Below, one piece after another: positions 1 to 6,238 of a DNA stretch of 7,320 bases; position 1 is the stretch's first letter, and each line of letters opens with the position of its first letter. Both the position numbers and the translations under genes were made by a program. The DNA comes from an uncultured Alphaproteobacteria bacterium (GTDB taxonomy: Bacteria > Pseudomonadota > Alphaproteobacteria > Rhizobiales > Beijerinckiaceae): positions 1-7,320 of the forward strand of contig CALCZO010000030.1 of NCBI GenBank assembly GCA_937903315.1, given 5' to 3'. The notes beneath the pieces are model-generated. The model worked only from the letters and a program-made list of their open reading frames with translations. It was not told the origin of the DNA and did no database searches.

Positions 1-305
1 CGGGTGGTGTCTTTCCCGGCACGACCGGGTTTGCCGATGACTGGGACGATCTGTGCATCCGGCGTCGCGCATTCGATGACCGGCTGGCGGACTGGGCCGC
101 TTCGCTGGATGCCGCGTGGCTGGCCGGCGATCTGATCTGGACCTCGGCAAGCGCCGGCGGTGTGAGGCGCACCTCGCGCTGGAGCGCGGTCGTGCACCTG
201 TTCAACCACCAGACGCATCATCGCGGTCAGGTCCATGCCATGCTGACGGCAGCCGGTGCCCGGCCCGACGACACCGACCTGCTGCTGCTGCCGGCAGACG
301 CGTGA
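1..305 (+). CDS. DinB family protein, C-terminal part (5' end outside window)
   Basis: The last 100 codons of a plus-strand gene, read from position 3 to a TGA at 303-305. The start lies left of the window. The part seen is rich in Trp and Asp and carries the stretch HLFNHQTHHRGQVHAML at about residues 67-83 of the fragment. This is the C-terminal metal-ligand helix of the DinB/YfiT-like four-helix bundle, where a conserved histidine pair (HxxxH then HRGQ) helps bind a divalent metal. DinB-family proteins are about 150-180 residues long, so roughly 60-70 residues are missing. Members include thiol-dependent S-transferases and many damage-induced proteins of unknown substrate, so no reaction is assigned. 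The gene converges on lepA with 3 bp between stop codons, leaving no room for a terminator of its own. The family call is firm and the function is unknown. Confidence 0.85.
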   Translation, partial: GGVFPGTTGFADDWDDLCIRRRAFDDRLADWAASLDAAWLAGDLIWTSASAGGVRRTSRWSAVVHLFNHQTHHRGQVHAMLTAAGARPDDTDLLLLPADA

Positions 306-308
306 GCC

Positions 309-2114
309 TCAACTATCCATCTTCAGCGCGGCGATGAAGGCTTCCTGCGGGATATCGACCTTGCCGAACTGCCGCATGCGCTTCTTGCCCTCTTTCTGCT
401 TGTCGAGCAGCTTGCGCTTGCGGCTGACGTCGCCGCCGTAGCATTTGGCGGTCACGTCCTTGCGCAGCGCCGAGATCGTCTCGCGCGCGATGATCTTGCC
501 GCCGATCGCCGCCTGGATCGGGATCTTGAACAGATGCTGGGGGATCAGCTCCTTCAGCTTCTCGCACATCGCCCGGCCGCGCCCTTCGGCTCGCGTGCGA
601 TGCACCATCATCGACAGCGCATCCACCGGCTCGTCATTGACGAGAATCGACATCTTCACCAGATCGCCGGGCTTGTAGTCGGTCAGCGTGTAGTCGAACG
701 AGGCATAGCCCTTGGAGATCGACTTCAGCCGGTCGTAGAAATCGAACACCACCTCGTTCAGCGGCAGGTCATAGACCACCATCGCGCGCTTGCCGACGTA
801 GTTGAGATCGATCTGGTTGCCGCGCCGGTCCTGACACAACTTGAGGATGCTGCCGAGATACTCGTCCGGCGTCAGGATCGTCGCCTTGATCCACGGCTCC
901 TGGATTTCGAGAATCTGCATCGTATCCGGCATGTCGGCCGGGTTGTGCATCTCCACCTCGGTGCCGTCACGCATTGCCAGCTTGTAGATGACGCTCGGCG
1001 CGGTGGCGATCAGATCAAGGTTGAACTCGCGCTCCAGCCGCTCCTGAATGATCTCAAGGTGGAGCAGGCCGAGAAAGCCGCAGCGGAAGCCGAAGCCGAG
1101 CGCGGCCGAGGTTTCCATCTCGTACGAGAAGCTGGCGTCGTTCAGCCTGAGCTTGCCCATCGCCGAGCGGAGATCCTCAAAATCGGCCGCATCGACCGGG
1201 AACAGACCGCAGAACACCACCGGCTGGGCCGGCTTGAACCCGGTCATCGCCTGCGCCGTCGGCTTGCGCGTGTCGGTGATCGTATCGCCGACGCGGGTAT
1301 CGGCGACCTGCTTGATCTGGGCGGTGATGAACCCGACCTCACCCGGCCCCAGCCGCTCGACATCGAGCATCTTGGGCTTGAACACGCCGATCTTGTCGAC
1401 CTGATAACGGGCCTTGGTGCCCATCATCGTGATGTCGGAGCCTTTTTTCAGCACCCCGTCGATGACCCGCACCAGCACCACGACGCCGAGATAGACATCG
1501 TACCAGCTGTCGACCAGCAGCGCCTTCAGCGGCGCCGTCTCATCGCCCTTGGGCGGGGGCAGGCGCTTGACGATCGCCTCGAGCACCAGGTCGATGCCGA
1601 TGCCGGTCTTGGCCGAGATCGGCACGGCGTCGGAGGCATCGAGCCCGATCACTTCCTCGATCTGCTCCTTGATCCGGTCCGGTTCGGCGGCCGGCAGGTC
1701 GATCTTGTTGAGCACCGGCACGATTTCGTGGCCGGCATCGAGCGCGTGATAGACATTGGCGAGTGTCTGGGCCTCGACGCCCTGCGACGCATCGACCACG
1801 AGCAAAGAGCCTTCGCAGGCAGCGAGGCTGCGCGACACTTCATAGGCGAAATCGACGTGGCCGGGCGTATCCATCAGGTTGAGGATGTAGGTCTTGCCGT
1901 CGGCGGCCTTGTAGTCGAGCCGGACAGTCTGGGCCTTGATGGTGATGCCGCGTTCTTTCTCGATATCCATCGAATCGAGCATCTGCTCGGACATGTCGCG
2001 CAGCGCCACGGTGCCGGTGTGCTGGATCAGCCGGTCGGCGAGCGTCGACTTGCCGTGGTCGATGTGGGCCACGATGGAAAAATTGCGGATATTGTCGATC
2101 GGGTGCGTGGTCAT
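309..2114 (-). CDS. lepA: Elongation factor 4 (LepA), ribosomal back-translocating GTPase
   Basis: A complete 601-residue translational GTPase, the normal LepA length. It acts on the ribosome, where EF4 is reported to back-translocate or remodel stalled complexes and to aid initiation and 30S biogenesis. The G domain shows the P-loop AHIDHGKST at residues 16-24, DTPGH at 82-86 (including the catalytic-type His86), NKID at 136-139 and a SAKTG G5 motif. EF-G-like domains II, III and V follow, with FGFRCGFLGLLHLEI in the middle. The LepA-specific C-terminal domain ends with KCYGGDVSRKRKLLDKQKEG and a basic GKKRMRQFGKVDIPQEAF tail. The start is taken at the ATG at 2112-2114 (MTTHPIDNIRNFS), matching family N-termini. 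A TTG nine codons upstream (2139-2141) has no ribosome-binding site in front and adds residues unlike the family. No strong Shine-Dalgarno precedes the chosen ATG either. The gene is probably transcribed alone, being insulated upstream by the terminator at 2171-2200. Confidence 0.98.
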   Translation of the reverse strand: MTTHPIDNIRNFSIVAHIDHGKSTLADRLIQHTGTVALRDMSEQMLDSMDIEKERGITIKAQTVRLDYKAADGKTYILNLMDTPGHVDFAYEVSRSLAACEGSLLVVDASQGVEAQTLANVYHALDAGHEIVPVLNKIDLPAAEPDRIKEQIEEVIGLDASDAVPISAKTGIGIDLVLEAIVKRLPPPKGDETAPLKALLVDSWYDVYLGVVVLVRVIDGVLKKGSDITMMGTKARYQVDKIGVFKPKMLDVERLGPGEVGFITAQIKQVADTRVGDTITDTRKPTAQAMTGFKPAQPVVFCGLFPVDAADFEDLRSAMGKLRLNDASFSYEMETSAALGFGFRCGFLGLLHLEIIQERLEREFNLDLIATAPSVIYKLAMRDGTEVEMHNPADMPDTMQILEIQEPWIKATILTPDEYLGSILKLCQDRRGNQIDLNYVGKRAMVVYDLPLNEVVFDFYDRLKSISKGYASFDYTLTDYKPGDLVKMSILVNDEPVDALSMMVHRTRAEGRGRAMCEKLKELIPQHLFKIPIQAAIGGKIIARETISALRKDVTAKCYGGDVSRKRKLLDKQKEGKKRMRQFGKVDIPQEAFIAALKMDS

Positions 2115-2143
2115 TGCCGGGCAATAGCGCGCCTGCCGCAAAA

Positions 2144-2161
2144 GGAAAAGCGGGGTTTTCC
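2144..2161 (-). other. Small hairpin in the lepA leader
   Basis: A perfect 6-bp stem, GGAAAA / TTTTCC around a six-base loop, lies 30 bp upstream of the lepA ATG. On the minus strand it is followed by TTTTGC. It could be a weak second terminator behind the one at 2171-2200 or a leader structure in the lepA mRNA. The stem is short and AT-rich, so it may have no function. Confidence 0.25.
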
Positions 2162-2170
2162 GCGCCGGAG

Positions 2171-2200
2171 CAAAAAGAAAGGCGCCACAGCGGGCGCCTT
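2171..2200 (-). terminator. Rho-independent terminator of the YeeE pair
   Basis: An 8-bp perfect stem, AAGGCGCC / GGCGCCTT, around a six-base loop (2187-2192). On the minus strand it runs straight into TTTCTTTTTG, a good U-tract. It begins 23 bp after the stop of the downstream YeeE gene (TAA at 2223-2225) and lies before lepA, so it should end the transporter transcript and keep it out of lepA. The U-run on one side only fixes the direction. Confidence 0.85.
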
Positions 2201-2222
2201 CCGGTTTGTCATGGGGCTGAGC

Positions 2223-2840
2223 TTATGCTGCCGGGGCAGCCACGGGCTCGCGCCGGGCCGTCTCGGCCGGCAGTCCGTCGCCCTGCGGACCAACCTCGTC
2301 CTGCCACGGCGAGATTTTTTCCAGCCATACCAGAATGCCGGCGAGTACTGCCGCAAGCGCCAGCGCCACGACGGGGAACGGCAGTCCGAGGAGCTGGTCG
2401 AGCGTCATCTTGCCATAGGAGCCGGCGGTGAGGATCGGTTTGAGCAGCGTTGGCTCGGCATAGGTGAAGGCCAGCGCGCCGAACAGGCCACCGACAAAGG
2501 TGAAGATCGCATCCTTGTAGCCGGTGCCGATCTGCGCCAGCACGGTGCCGGGACAGGCGCCGGCGACGACAATGCCGATACCCAGAATCGCCCCGCCGAT
2601 GATGTCGGCAGCAAACAGCGTCGCCTTCGGGCTGAGCTTGGCAAAGCCGAAGCCGACCAGAAACGCCAGCACGACGAGCCCGGTGATCACGGCGGACAGG
2701 AACATCTTGAGCATGGCATGGCGGCTCATCTGCATCTGGCAGACGATGACGCCCGCCTCACAGACGCGGCCCTTCTCAAGCGCGAAGCCGAAGATGACGC
2801 CCATCGCGACACCCAGAAGCATGGCAGTAAAAACAGTCAT
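2223..2840 (-). CDS. YeeE/YedE family membrane protein, N-terminal-half type (putative thiosulfate or sulfur-compound transporter subunit)
   Basis: A 205-residue, very hydrophobic inner-membrane protein with about four or five predicted membrane helices and a hydrophilic, proline- and alanine-rich tail of about 30 residues. It belongs to the YeeE/YedE (DUF395) family, whose full-length members of about 330-400 residues import thiosulfate by relaying it past conserved cysteines. Two cysteine motifs are visible: GRVCEAGVIVC (Cys27, Cys34) and GACPG (Cys96), typical of the first half of a full-length YeeE. The frame is open upstream to 2996, but the ATG at 2838-2840 is preferred. AAGGAG sits 7 bp before it, the protein then begins with a membrane helix (MTVFTAMLLGVAMGVIFGFAL), and the longer version would overlap the neighbour with non-hydrophobic Arg/Ser/Pro-rich sequence. 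It is the second gene of a two-gene operon, 25 bp behind the first. The substrate is inferred from the family; some YeeE proteins are linked to sulfide or selenium metabolism. Confidence 0.9.
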   Translation of the reverse strand: MTVFTAMLLGVAMGVIFGFALEKGRVCEAGVIVCQMQMSRHAMLKMFLSAVITGLVVLAFLVGFGFAKLSPKATLFAADIIGGAILGIGIVVAGACPGTVLAQIGTGYKDAIFTFVGGLFGALAFTYAEPTLLKPILTAGSYGKMTLDQLLGLPFPVVALALAAVLAGILVWLEKISPWQDEVGPQGDGLPAETARREPVAAPAA

Positions 2841-2847
2841 GGGACTT

Positions 2848-2853
2848 CTCCTT
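2848..2853 (-). promoter_or_regulatory. Ribosome binding site fixing the start of the second YeeE gene
   Basis: On the minus strand AAGGAG stands 7 bp before the ATG at 2838-2840, a near-ideal Shine-Dalgarno sequence and spacing. It decides the start against a frame that stays open another 52 codons upstream through the preceding gene. Confidence 0.85.
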
Positions 2854-2865
2854 TTCCTGCCTGGC

Positions 2866-3384
2866 TCAGACGCGGCGATAGATGAGATTGGAGGCGATGA
2901 TGCCCGCCCCGAACATGGCGGTGACCGCCACGAACGAGCCGATGGCAAGCTGGGCGATGCCCGAGACGCCGTGGCCCGAGGTGCAGCCGTCGGCAATGCG
3001 CGCGCCGAGCACCATGATGAAGCCGCCGGTGAACGCCATCAGGTAACGCTGGGCCGGCGTGTGCGCGCCCATCGCCCTGGCCCAGAACGGCGAGGCGCCC
3101 CAGCGCGGGGTGCCCGACATCCGCGACGAGATGAAGGCGCCGAGGACGATGCCGCCGATCAGCGCGACCTGCCACCAGTTCTTGGCACCCGACATGTGGT
3201 TGGCGGCGTATTTGATCTGCGCGATCGAAGGATCGACGAACTGGGCGAGACTGGCCGAAATCGTCACATAGGACGAGGACGTGCCGAGCGCGGTGCCCAT
3301 GAACAGGAAGGCGGGAATTTGCAGAAGGCCGATGACGACGCCGGCCACATAGGGCGACCAGGATCGTGACGTGAGCGAAGGCAT
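2866..3384 (-). CDS. YeeE/YedE family membrane protein, C-terminal-half type (putative sulfur-compound transporter subunit)
   Basis: A 172-residue hydrophobic inner-membrane protein with about four predicted helices (roughly residues 12-34, 73-88, 112-130 and 146-168). The segment GGFIMVLGARIADGCTSGHGVSGIAQLAIGS (residues 120-150) is the signature of the second half of YeeE/YedE transporters; Cys134 in DGCTSGHG corresponds to the third conserved cysteine of full-length YeeE. GGGAG six bases before the ATG at 3382-3384 supports the start. It is the first gene of the two-gene operon and is followed after 25 bp by its partner. The two products together have about the length (377 residues) and cysteine set of one full-length transporter. 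A promoter with an inverted-repeat operator lies 37 bp upstream. The family is secure; thiosulfate as substrate and heteromer formation are inferred. Confidence 0.9.
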   Translation of the reverse strand: MPSLTSRSWSPYVAGVVIGLLQIPAFLFMGTALGTSSSYVTISASLAQFVDPSIAQIKYAANHMSGAKNWWQVALIGGIVLGAFISSRMSGTPRWGASPFWARAMGAHTPAQRYLMAFTGGFIMVLGARIADGCTSGHGVSGIAQLAIGSFVAVTAMFGAGIIASNLIYRRV

Positions 3385-3420
3385 GGTGTGCTCCCGGGAT
3401 GGACGGTGAATGGCCTCTTT

Positions 3421-3449
3421 CTAATATTCGATAAATCTAATATGATCAA
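3421..3449 (-). promoter_or_regulatory. Sigma70-like promoter of the YeeE pair
   Basis: On the minus strand TTGATC (3444-3449) and TATTAG (3421-3426) are separated by exactly 17 bp. Each box matches 4 of 6 consensus bases. Transcription would start near 3414, giving a leader of about 30 bases before the ATG at 3384. The element falls in an AT-rich patch inside otherwise GC-rich DNA and is almost wholly overlapped by the inverted repeat at 3424-3443. Confidence 0.6.
3424..3443. promoter_or_regulatory. 20-bp inverted repeat, candidate BigR/ArsR-type operator
   Basis: ATATTCGAT and ATCTAATAT flank a central AA; the arms are inverted complements with one mismatch in nine. The octamer TCTAATAT also occurs twice as a direct repeat, at 3420-3427 and 3436-3443. 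The site covers the promoter spacer and part of the -10 box, a geometry that fits repression. AT-rich palindromes of this look are known for BigR, an ArsR-family persulfide/sulfide-responsive repressor in Agrobacterium and Xylella whose operon includes YeeE-type membrane genes. No ArsR-family gene is in the window, so the regulator would be encoded elsewhere. The palindrome is seen; its assignment to BigR is inference. Confidence 0.6.
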
Positions 3450-3499
3450 GCCTGCCGTTGCATCATGGCCGCCGCGCCGTGCACCCCGCCGAACACGAC

Positions 3500-3536
3500 A
3501 ACGCCGCGCCGAACCATACAGGTTCGACACGGCGTT
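3500..3536 (-). terminator. Hairpin downstream of tal, probable transcription terminator
   Basis: A 15-bp stem (3500-3514 with 3522-3536) and a 7-base loop. Read as minus-strand RNA all 15 positions pair, two as G-U wobbles; read as plus-strand RNA the same two positions are A-C mismatches. The structure therefore belongs to the minus strand, the direction of tal, whose stop is 50 bp away. No clean U-tract follows (GTCGTGTTCGG), so release may depend on other factors. A second imperfect hairpin (3557-3586) lies directly after the tal stop. Confidence 0.6.
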
Positions 3537-3586
3537 CAGATGTTCAGTCTCGCGCGGATGCCCGGTCCGACGAACGGTCCGGCATC

Positions 3587-4543
3587 TCAGGCGGCGCGGG
3601 CTGCCACCATCGCGCGCAGGGCGGCCAGATCCTTGGCGAACAGGCGGATGCCCTCCGATAGCTTTTCGGTCGCCATCGCATCCTCGTTCATCTGCCAGCG
3701 GAAGCTGGCCTCGTCTGTGGCCACCACGGCAGGCCTGTCGCCGCCGGTGGCGGGGGCCAGCGCGCGGGCGAGGTGGCCTTCATCGGCCTGAAGCTGCTCC
3801 AGCAATGCGGGGGCGATGGTCAGCCGGTCGCACCCGGCGAGCGCCTCGATCTCGCCGAGGTTGCGGAAGGAGGCACCCATCACCACGGTCGCATGGCCGT
3901 GGGCCTTGTAATACTGGTAGATCCGGCGCACCGACAGGACGCCGGGATCGGTCTCTGCGGTATAGGTCTGGCCGGTCGACCTGGCGTACCAATCGAGAAT
4001 GCGGCCGACGAACGGCGAGATCAGGAACACGCCCGACTGGGCGCAGGCGGCAGCCTGGACGAGGCTGAACAGCAGCGTCAGATTGCAGTCAATCCCTTCC
4101 TTCTGCAGGATTTTTGCCGCCTGAATCCCTTCCCATGTCGCGGCGATCTTGATCAGGATGCGCTCGCGGCCGATGCCGCGCGCCTGATAGGCGGCGATGA
4201 TGGCGCGCGCCTTGTCGACCGTACGGGCGGTATCGAAGGAAAGGTCGGCATCAACCTCGGTCGAGACGCGGCCTGGGACCAGCCGCGTCAGTTCGGCGCC
4301 GAACGAGACCGCCAGCCGGTCGCAGGCGGCGGCCGCCACCGCGGCCGTATCGCCACCCTTCGCCCGCGCCCAGGCCACCGCCTCGTCGACGATCGCCGCA
4401 TAGGCCGGCATCTGGGCCGCTTTCAGGATCAGCGTCGGGTTGGTGGTGCAATCGGTCGGCTGGAAGGCGGCGATCGAGGCGATGTCGCCGGTGTCGGCCA
4501 CCACGGTGGTCATCGCTTTGAGCTGGTCGAGTTTGGTGGCCAT
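3587..4543 (-). CDS. tal: Transaldolase, TalB-type
   Basis: A complete 318-residue cytoplasmic enzyme of the non-oxidative pentose phosphate pathway. It moves a dihydroxyacetone unit from sedoheptulose 7-phosphate to glyceraldehyde 3-phosphate, giving erythrose 4-phosphate and fructose 6-phosphate. Length and residue numbering coincide with E. coli TalB: Asp17, Asn35 in TTNPTL, Glu96, and the Schiff-base Lys132 in ILIKIAATWEG. The blocks GIDCNLTLLFSLVQAAACAQSGVFLISPFVGRILDWY, ETDPGVLSVRRIYQYYK and VVMGASFRN are diagnostic of this subfamily and separate it from the shorter fructose-6-phosphate aldolase-like group. The ATG at 4541-4543 has GGAG 7 bp upstream and gives the canonical MATKLDQLK start. 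The gene lies 72 bp downstream of the XRE regulator on the same strand with no clear promoter or U-tailed terminator between, so read-through from the regulator is possible. All catalytic residues are intact. Confidence 0.97.
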   Translation of the reverse strand: MATKLDQLKAMTTVVADTGDIASIAAFQPTDCTTNPTLILKAAQMPAYAAIVDEAVAWARAKGGDTAAVAAAACDRLAVSFGAELTRLVPGRVSTEVDADLSFDTARTVDKARAIIAAYQARGIGRERILIKIAATWEGIQAAKILQKEGIDCNLTLLFSLVQAAACAQSGVFLISPFVGRILDWYARSTGQTYTAETDPGVLSVRRIYQYYKAHGHATVVMGASFRNLGEIEALAGCDRLTIAPALLEQLQADEGHLARALAPATGGDRPAVVATDEASFRWQMNEDAMATEKLSEGIRLFAKDLAALRAMVAARAA

Positions 4544-4615
4544 CGGGCATCTCCGTGCAATTCGGTTGCCCTGCCATAAGCGGTTTGGCGGCGCAATTCC
4601 AGCCTGCCGCCTGCG

Positions 4616-6043
4616 TCAGGTCGCCAAAGCGTAGGTGCTCATGCCGCGCCGGTTCTCGTCGATTTCCAGCCGCTGGGCGAGCGAGGGCATCGCCCGGTCC
4701 GAGCAATCGGTGCGCGGGCAGGTGCGGCAGGAGACGCCGATCGGCGTGACGATCTGCGGGTCCTCAAGGTTCAGCCCGTCGGCATAGACGATGTCCTTGG
4801 CAAAATGCGCGGCGCAGCCAAGCCCGATCGACAGTTGCCCGACGCGGTTGGGCAGGCCGCCGCGCGAAATCAGCCGTCCTGCGGTGGAAATCGACCGCGC
4901 GACACAGAAGAACGTCTGGCCCTCGGGCATCCGCGAGACCTGCACGCGGAGCATGCCGGGCGTGGCGAAGGCATCGTAGACATTCCAGCGCGGGCAGGCG
5001 GCGCCGAAGCGGGCGATATGGATGCCGGAGGCCGAAAAGCGCTTGGAAATGTTGCCGGCGATGTCGACGCGGATGAGATGGAACGGGATCGCCTCGGCGC
5101 CAGGGCGACGCAGCGTCGTCAACCGGTGGCAGGCCTGTTCGAACGAGACGGCGAAGCGATGCTGCAACACGTCGAGATCATAGCGCGAGGCGCGCGCCGC
5201 ATCGAGAAAGCGGCCGTAGGGCATCATCACAGCGGCAGCGAAGTAATTGGCCAGCGCGGTGCGGGCCAGCGAATCGGCCTCCGGCGTCGAGAACTTGCCG
5301 CCCGAAATGATCGTCTCGATCTCGCGGCGGAAGCCGAGGAAGGCGATCTGGTGTGCCAACTGAAACGTGCGACTGGTCAGCGGCAGCATTTCGGACAGCA
5401 GCAGGCGGCGGGTCAGCGGATTGTAGGCCCGCAACAGGCCCGGCATAGCATCGGCCGGTACGATCTCGACATCGACGGCGAAGCGCTGGTTGAGCACCTT
5501 CACCAGATCCTGCTGGAGCGTGAACAGCGCCAGCCCGTTGTCGACCCACAGCGTCTCAGCCGCCTCCTCCAGTTCCGGCAGGTGATTGAGCCGGCGCTGG
5601 AGGAACTCGGTCACCTCCTCGGAGGGGAGCGCCGCCGGCTGGCCCTCGCCGTCCATATCGTCGGAACTGAAGGCATTGGCTGCCCCGCCACGCTGATAGG
5701 CATGATAGAGCGCAAGCAGCGCCTTGCCGACCGACGGCAGGGTCGAGACAAGATCGCGGACATCGGAGGCCTTCACATCCTGCCCCTCGAACAGCGGATC
5801 GGCGAGCGCTTCCATCAGTTCGGAGGTCAGACGCGAATCATCCTCGCCGCCGAAGGACTTGATATCGACCTGGAATCGCTCGGCCAGCCGCAGCAGGATA
5901 TTGACCGTCACCGGGCGCTGGTTGCTTTCAAGCAGGTTGAGATAGCTGGCGGATATGCCAAGCTCGGTTGCCATCTGGGACTGGTTGAGGCGCTGTTCCT
6001 GCCTCAGGCGCCGTAATTTACCACCGACCCGCACCGCCCGCAT
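4616..6043 (-). CDS. XRE-family transcriptional regulator of the short-chain fatty acyl-CoA (ScfR; RamB/PccR-like) type
   Basis: A 475-residue regulator with the three-part layout of the ScfR family. Residues 8-62 form a Cro/C1-type helix-turn-helix (LRRLRQEQRLNQSQMATELGISASYLNLLESNQRP). Residues about 150-300 resemble an ImmA/IrrE (DUF955) fold, with ANYFAAAVMMPYGRFL at 268-280. A C-terminal domain carries Cys410 and the cluster SCRTCPRTDC (Cys439, Cys442, Cys447), a possible metal site. The HExxH peptidase motif is replaced by HQIAF (231-235), so protease activity is not expected. Known relatives, RamB of Corynebacterium glutamicum and PccR of Rhodobacter, control acetate or propionate genes in response to acyl-CoA. 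Divergence from aceA points to control of the glyoxylate shunt here. The ATG at 6041-6043 has AAGGA about 7 bp upstream and a promoter at 6082-6110. Effector and sign of regulation are inferred. Confidence 0.9.
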   Translation of the reverse strand: MRAVRVGGKLRRLRQEQRLNQSQMATELGISASYLNLLESNQRPVTVNILLRLAERFQVDIKSFGGEDDSRLTSELMEALADPLFEGQDVKASDVRDLVSTLPSVGKALLALYHAYQRGGAANAFSSDDMDGEGQPAALPSEEVTEFLQRRLNHLPELEEAAETLWVDNGLALFTLQQDLVKVLNQRFAVDVEIVPADAMPGLLRAYNPLTRRLLLSEMLPLTSRTFQLAHQIAFLGFRREIETIISGGKFSTPEADSLARTALANYFAAAVMMPYGRFLDAARASRYDLDVLQHRFAVSFEQACHRLTTLRRPGAEAIPFHLIRVDIAGNISKRFSASGIHIARFGAACPRWNVYDAFATPGMLRVQVSRMPEGQTFFCVARSISTAGRLISRGGLPNRVGQLSIGLGCAAHFAKDIVYADGLNLEDPQIVTPIGVSCRTCPRTDCSDRAMPSLAQRLEIDENRRGMSTYALAT

Positions 6044-6068
6044 CGCCGCTTCCTTGAAAACACGAGTG

Positions 6069-6095
6069 AATTTACAAAAGTATGATAATTTACAA
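6069..6095. repeat. Two direct copies of AATTTACAA, candidate operator
   Basis: AATTTACAA occurs at 6069-6077 and 6087-6095, start to start 18 bp apart, on either side of the -10 box of the regulator's promoter. PccR of Rhodobacter is reported to bind paired TTTGCAAA-type half-sites; the units here (TTTACAAA, TTTACAAC) are close but not identical. The placement suggests autorepression. The repeats are certain; binding is inferred. Confidence 0.55.
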
Positions 6096-6110
6096 CATTA
6101 CATTTGTCAA
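6082..6110 (-). promoter_or_regulatory. Sigma70-type promoter of the ScfR-type regulator gene
   Basis: On the minus strand a perfect TTGACA (6105-6110) and TATCAT (6082-6087, 5 of 6 matches) are separated by 17 bp. The start point would be near 6075, giving a leader of about 30 bases before the ATG at 6043. It is the strongest promoter match in the window. Confidence 0.75.
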
Positions 6111-6162
6111 AGTGTCATGTATTTTCCTTCTTTTTCCCGTTATTTCAAGGTCTTATTGCGTC

Positions 6163-6179
6163 GCACACATTTGTTGTGC
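6163..6179. repeat. Imperfect palindrome GCACA-N7-TGTGC upstream of aceA
   Basis: GCACA (6163-6167) and TGTGC (6175-6179) are inverted around CATTTGT. It lies 75 bp before the aceA start and could be a binding site for the divergent regulator or another protein. Five-base arms can arise by chance. Confidence 0.3.
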
Positions 6180-6230
6180 ATTGAAGCATCACTCTGCGGA
6201 TGAGACGTCACCGGTCTTTTTCCGTTCCGG

Positions 6231-6238
6231 ATTTACAA
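6231..6238 (+). promoter_or_regulatory. Third ATTTACAA element, just before the aceA ribosome binding site
   Basis: The same octamer core as the pair at 6069-6095, in the same orientation, ending 15 bp before the aceA ATG. It abuts the probable Shine-Dalgarno GAGGG (6242-6246). A regulator bound here could block transcription into aceA. Confidence 0.35.

Noticed and set aside
534..2885. A 783-codon open frame on the plus strand opposite lepA and the YeeE genes.
   Set aside because: It is antisense to clearly recognisable genes, its product is a low-complexity His/Arg/Asp/Gln-rich sequence typical of antisense frames in GC-rich DNA, and it runs through a terminator and an intergenic gap.
2841..2996. 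A 52-codon N-terminal extension of the second YeeE gene.
   Set aside because: It overlaps the preceding gene, is rich in Arg/Ser/Pro rather than membrane-like, and a strong AAGGAG fixes the start at 2840.
3264..3530. An 88-codon minus-strand frame spanning the YeeE promoter region.
   Set aside because: It overlaps the promoter, operator and the first YeeE gene in another frame, is Arg-rich and has no ribosome binding site or family resemblance.
3773..4579. A 268-codon plus-strand frame opposite tal.
   Set aside because: It is antisense to transaldolase, which has all catalytic residues in place.
4587..4611. GGCGGC / GCCGCC inverted repeat between the regulator and tal, considered as a terminator.
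   Set aside because: Only 6 bp with a 13-base loop and no U-tract; common by chance in GC-rich DNA.
4805..6016. A 403-codon plus-strand frame opposite the XRE regulator.
   Set aside because: An antisense shadow with biased Arg/Gly/Gln/His composition and no recognisable domain; the minus-strand frame has a clear helix-turn-helix.
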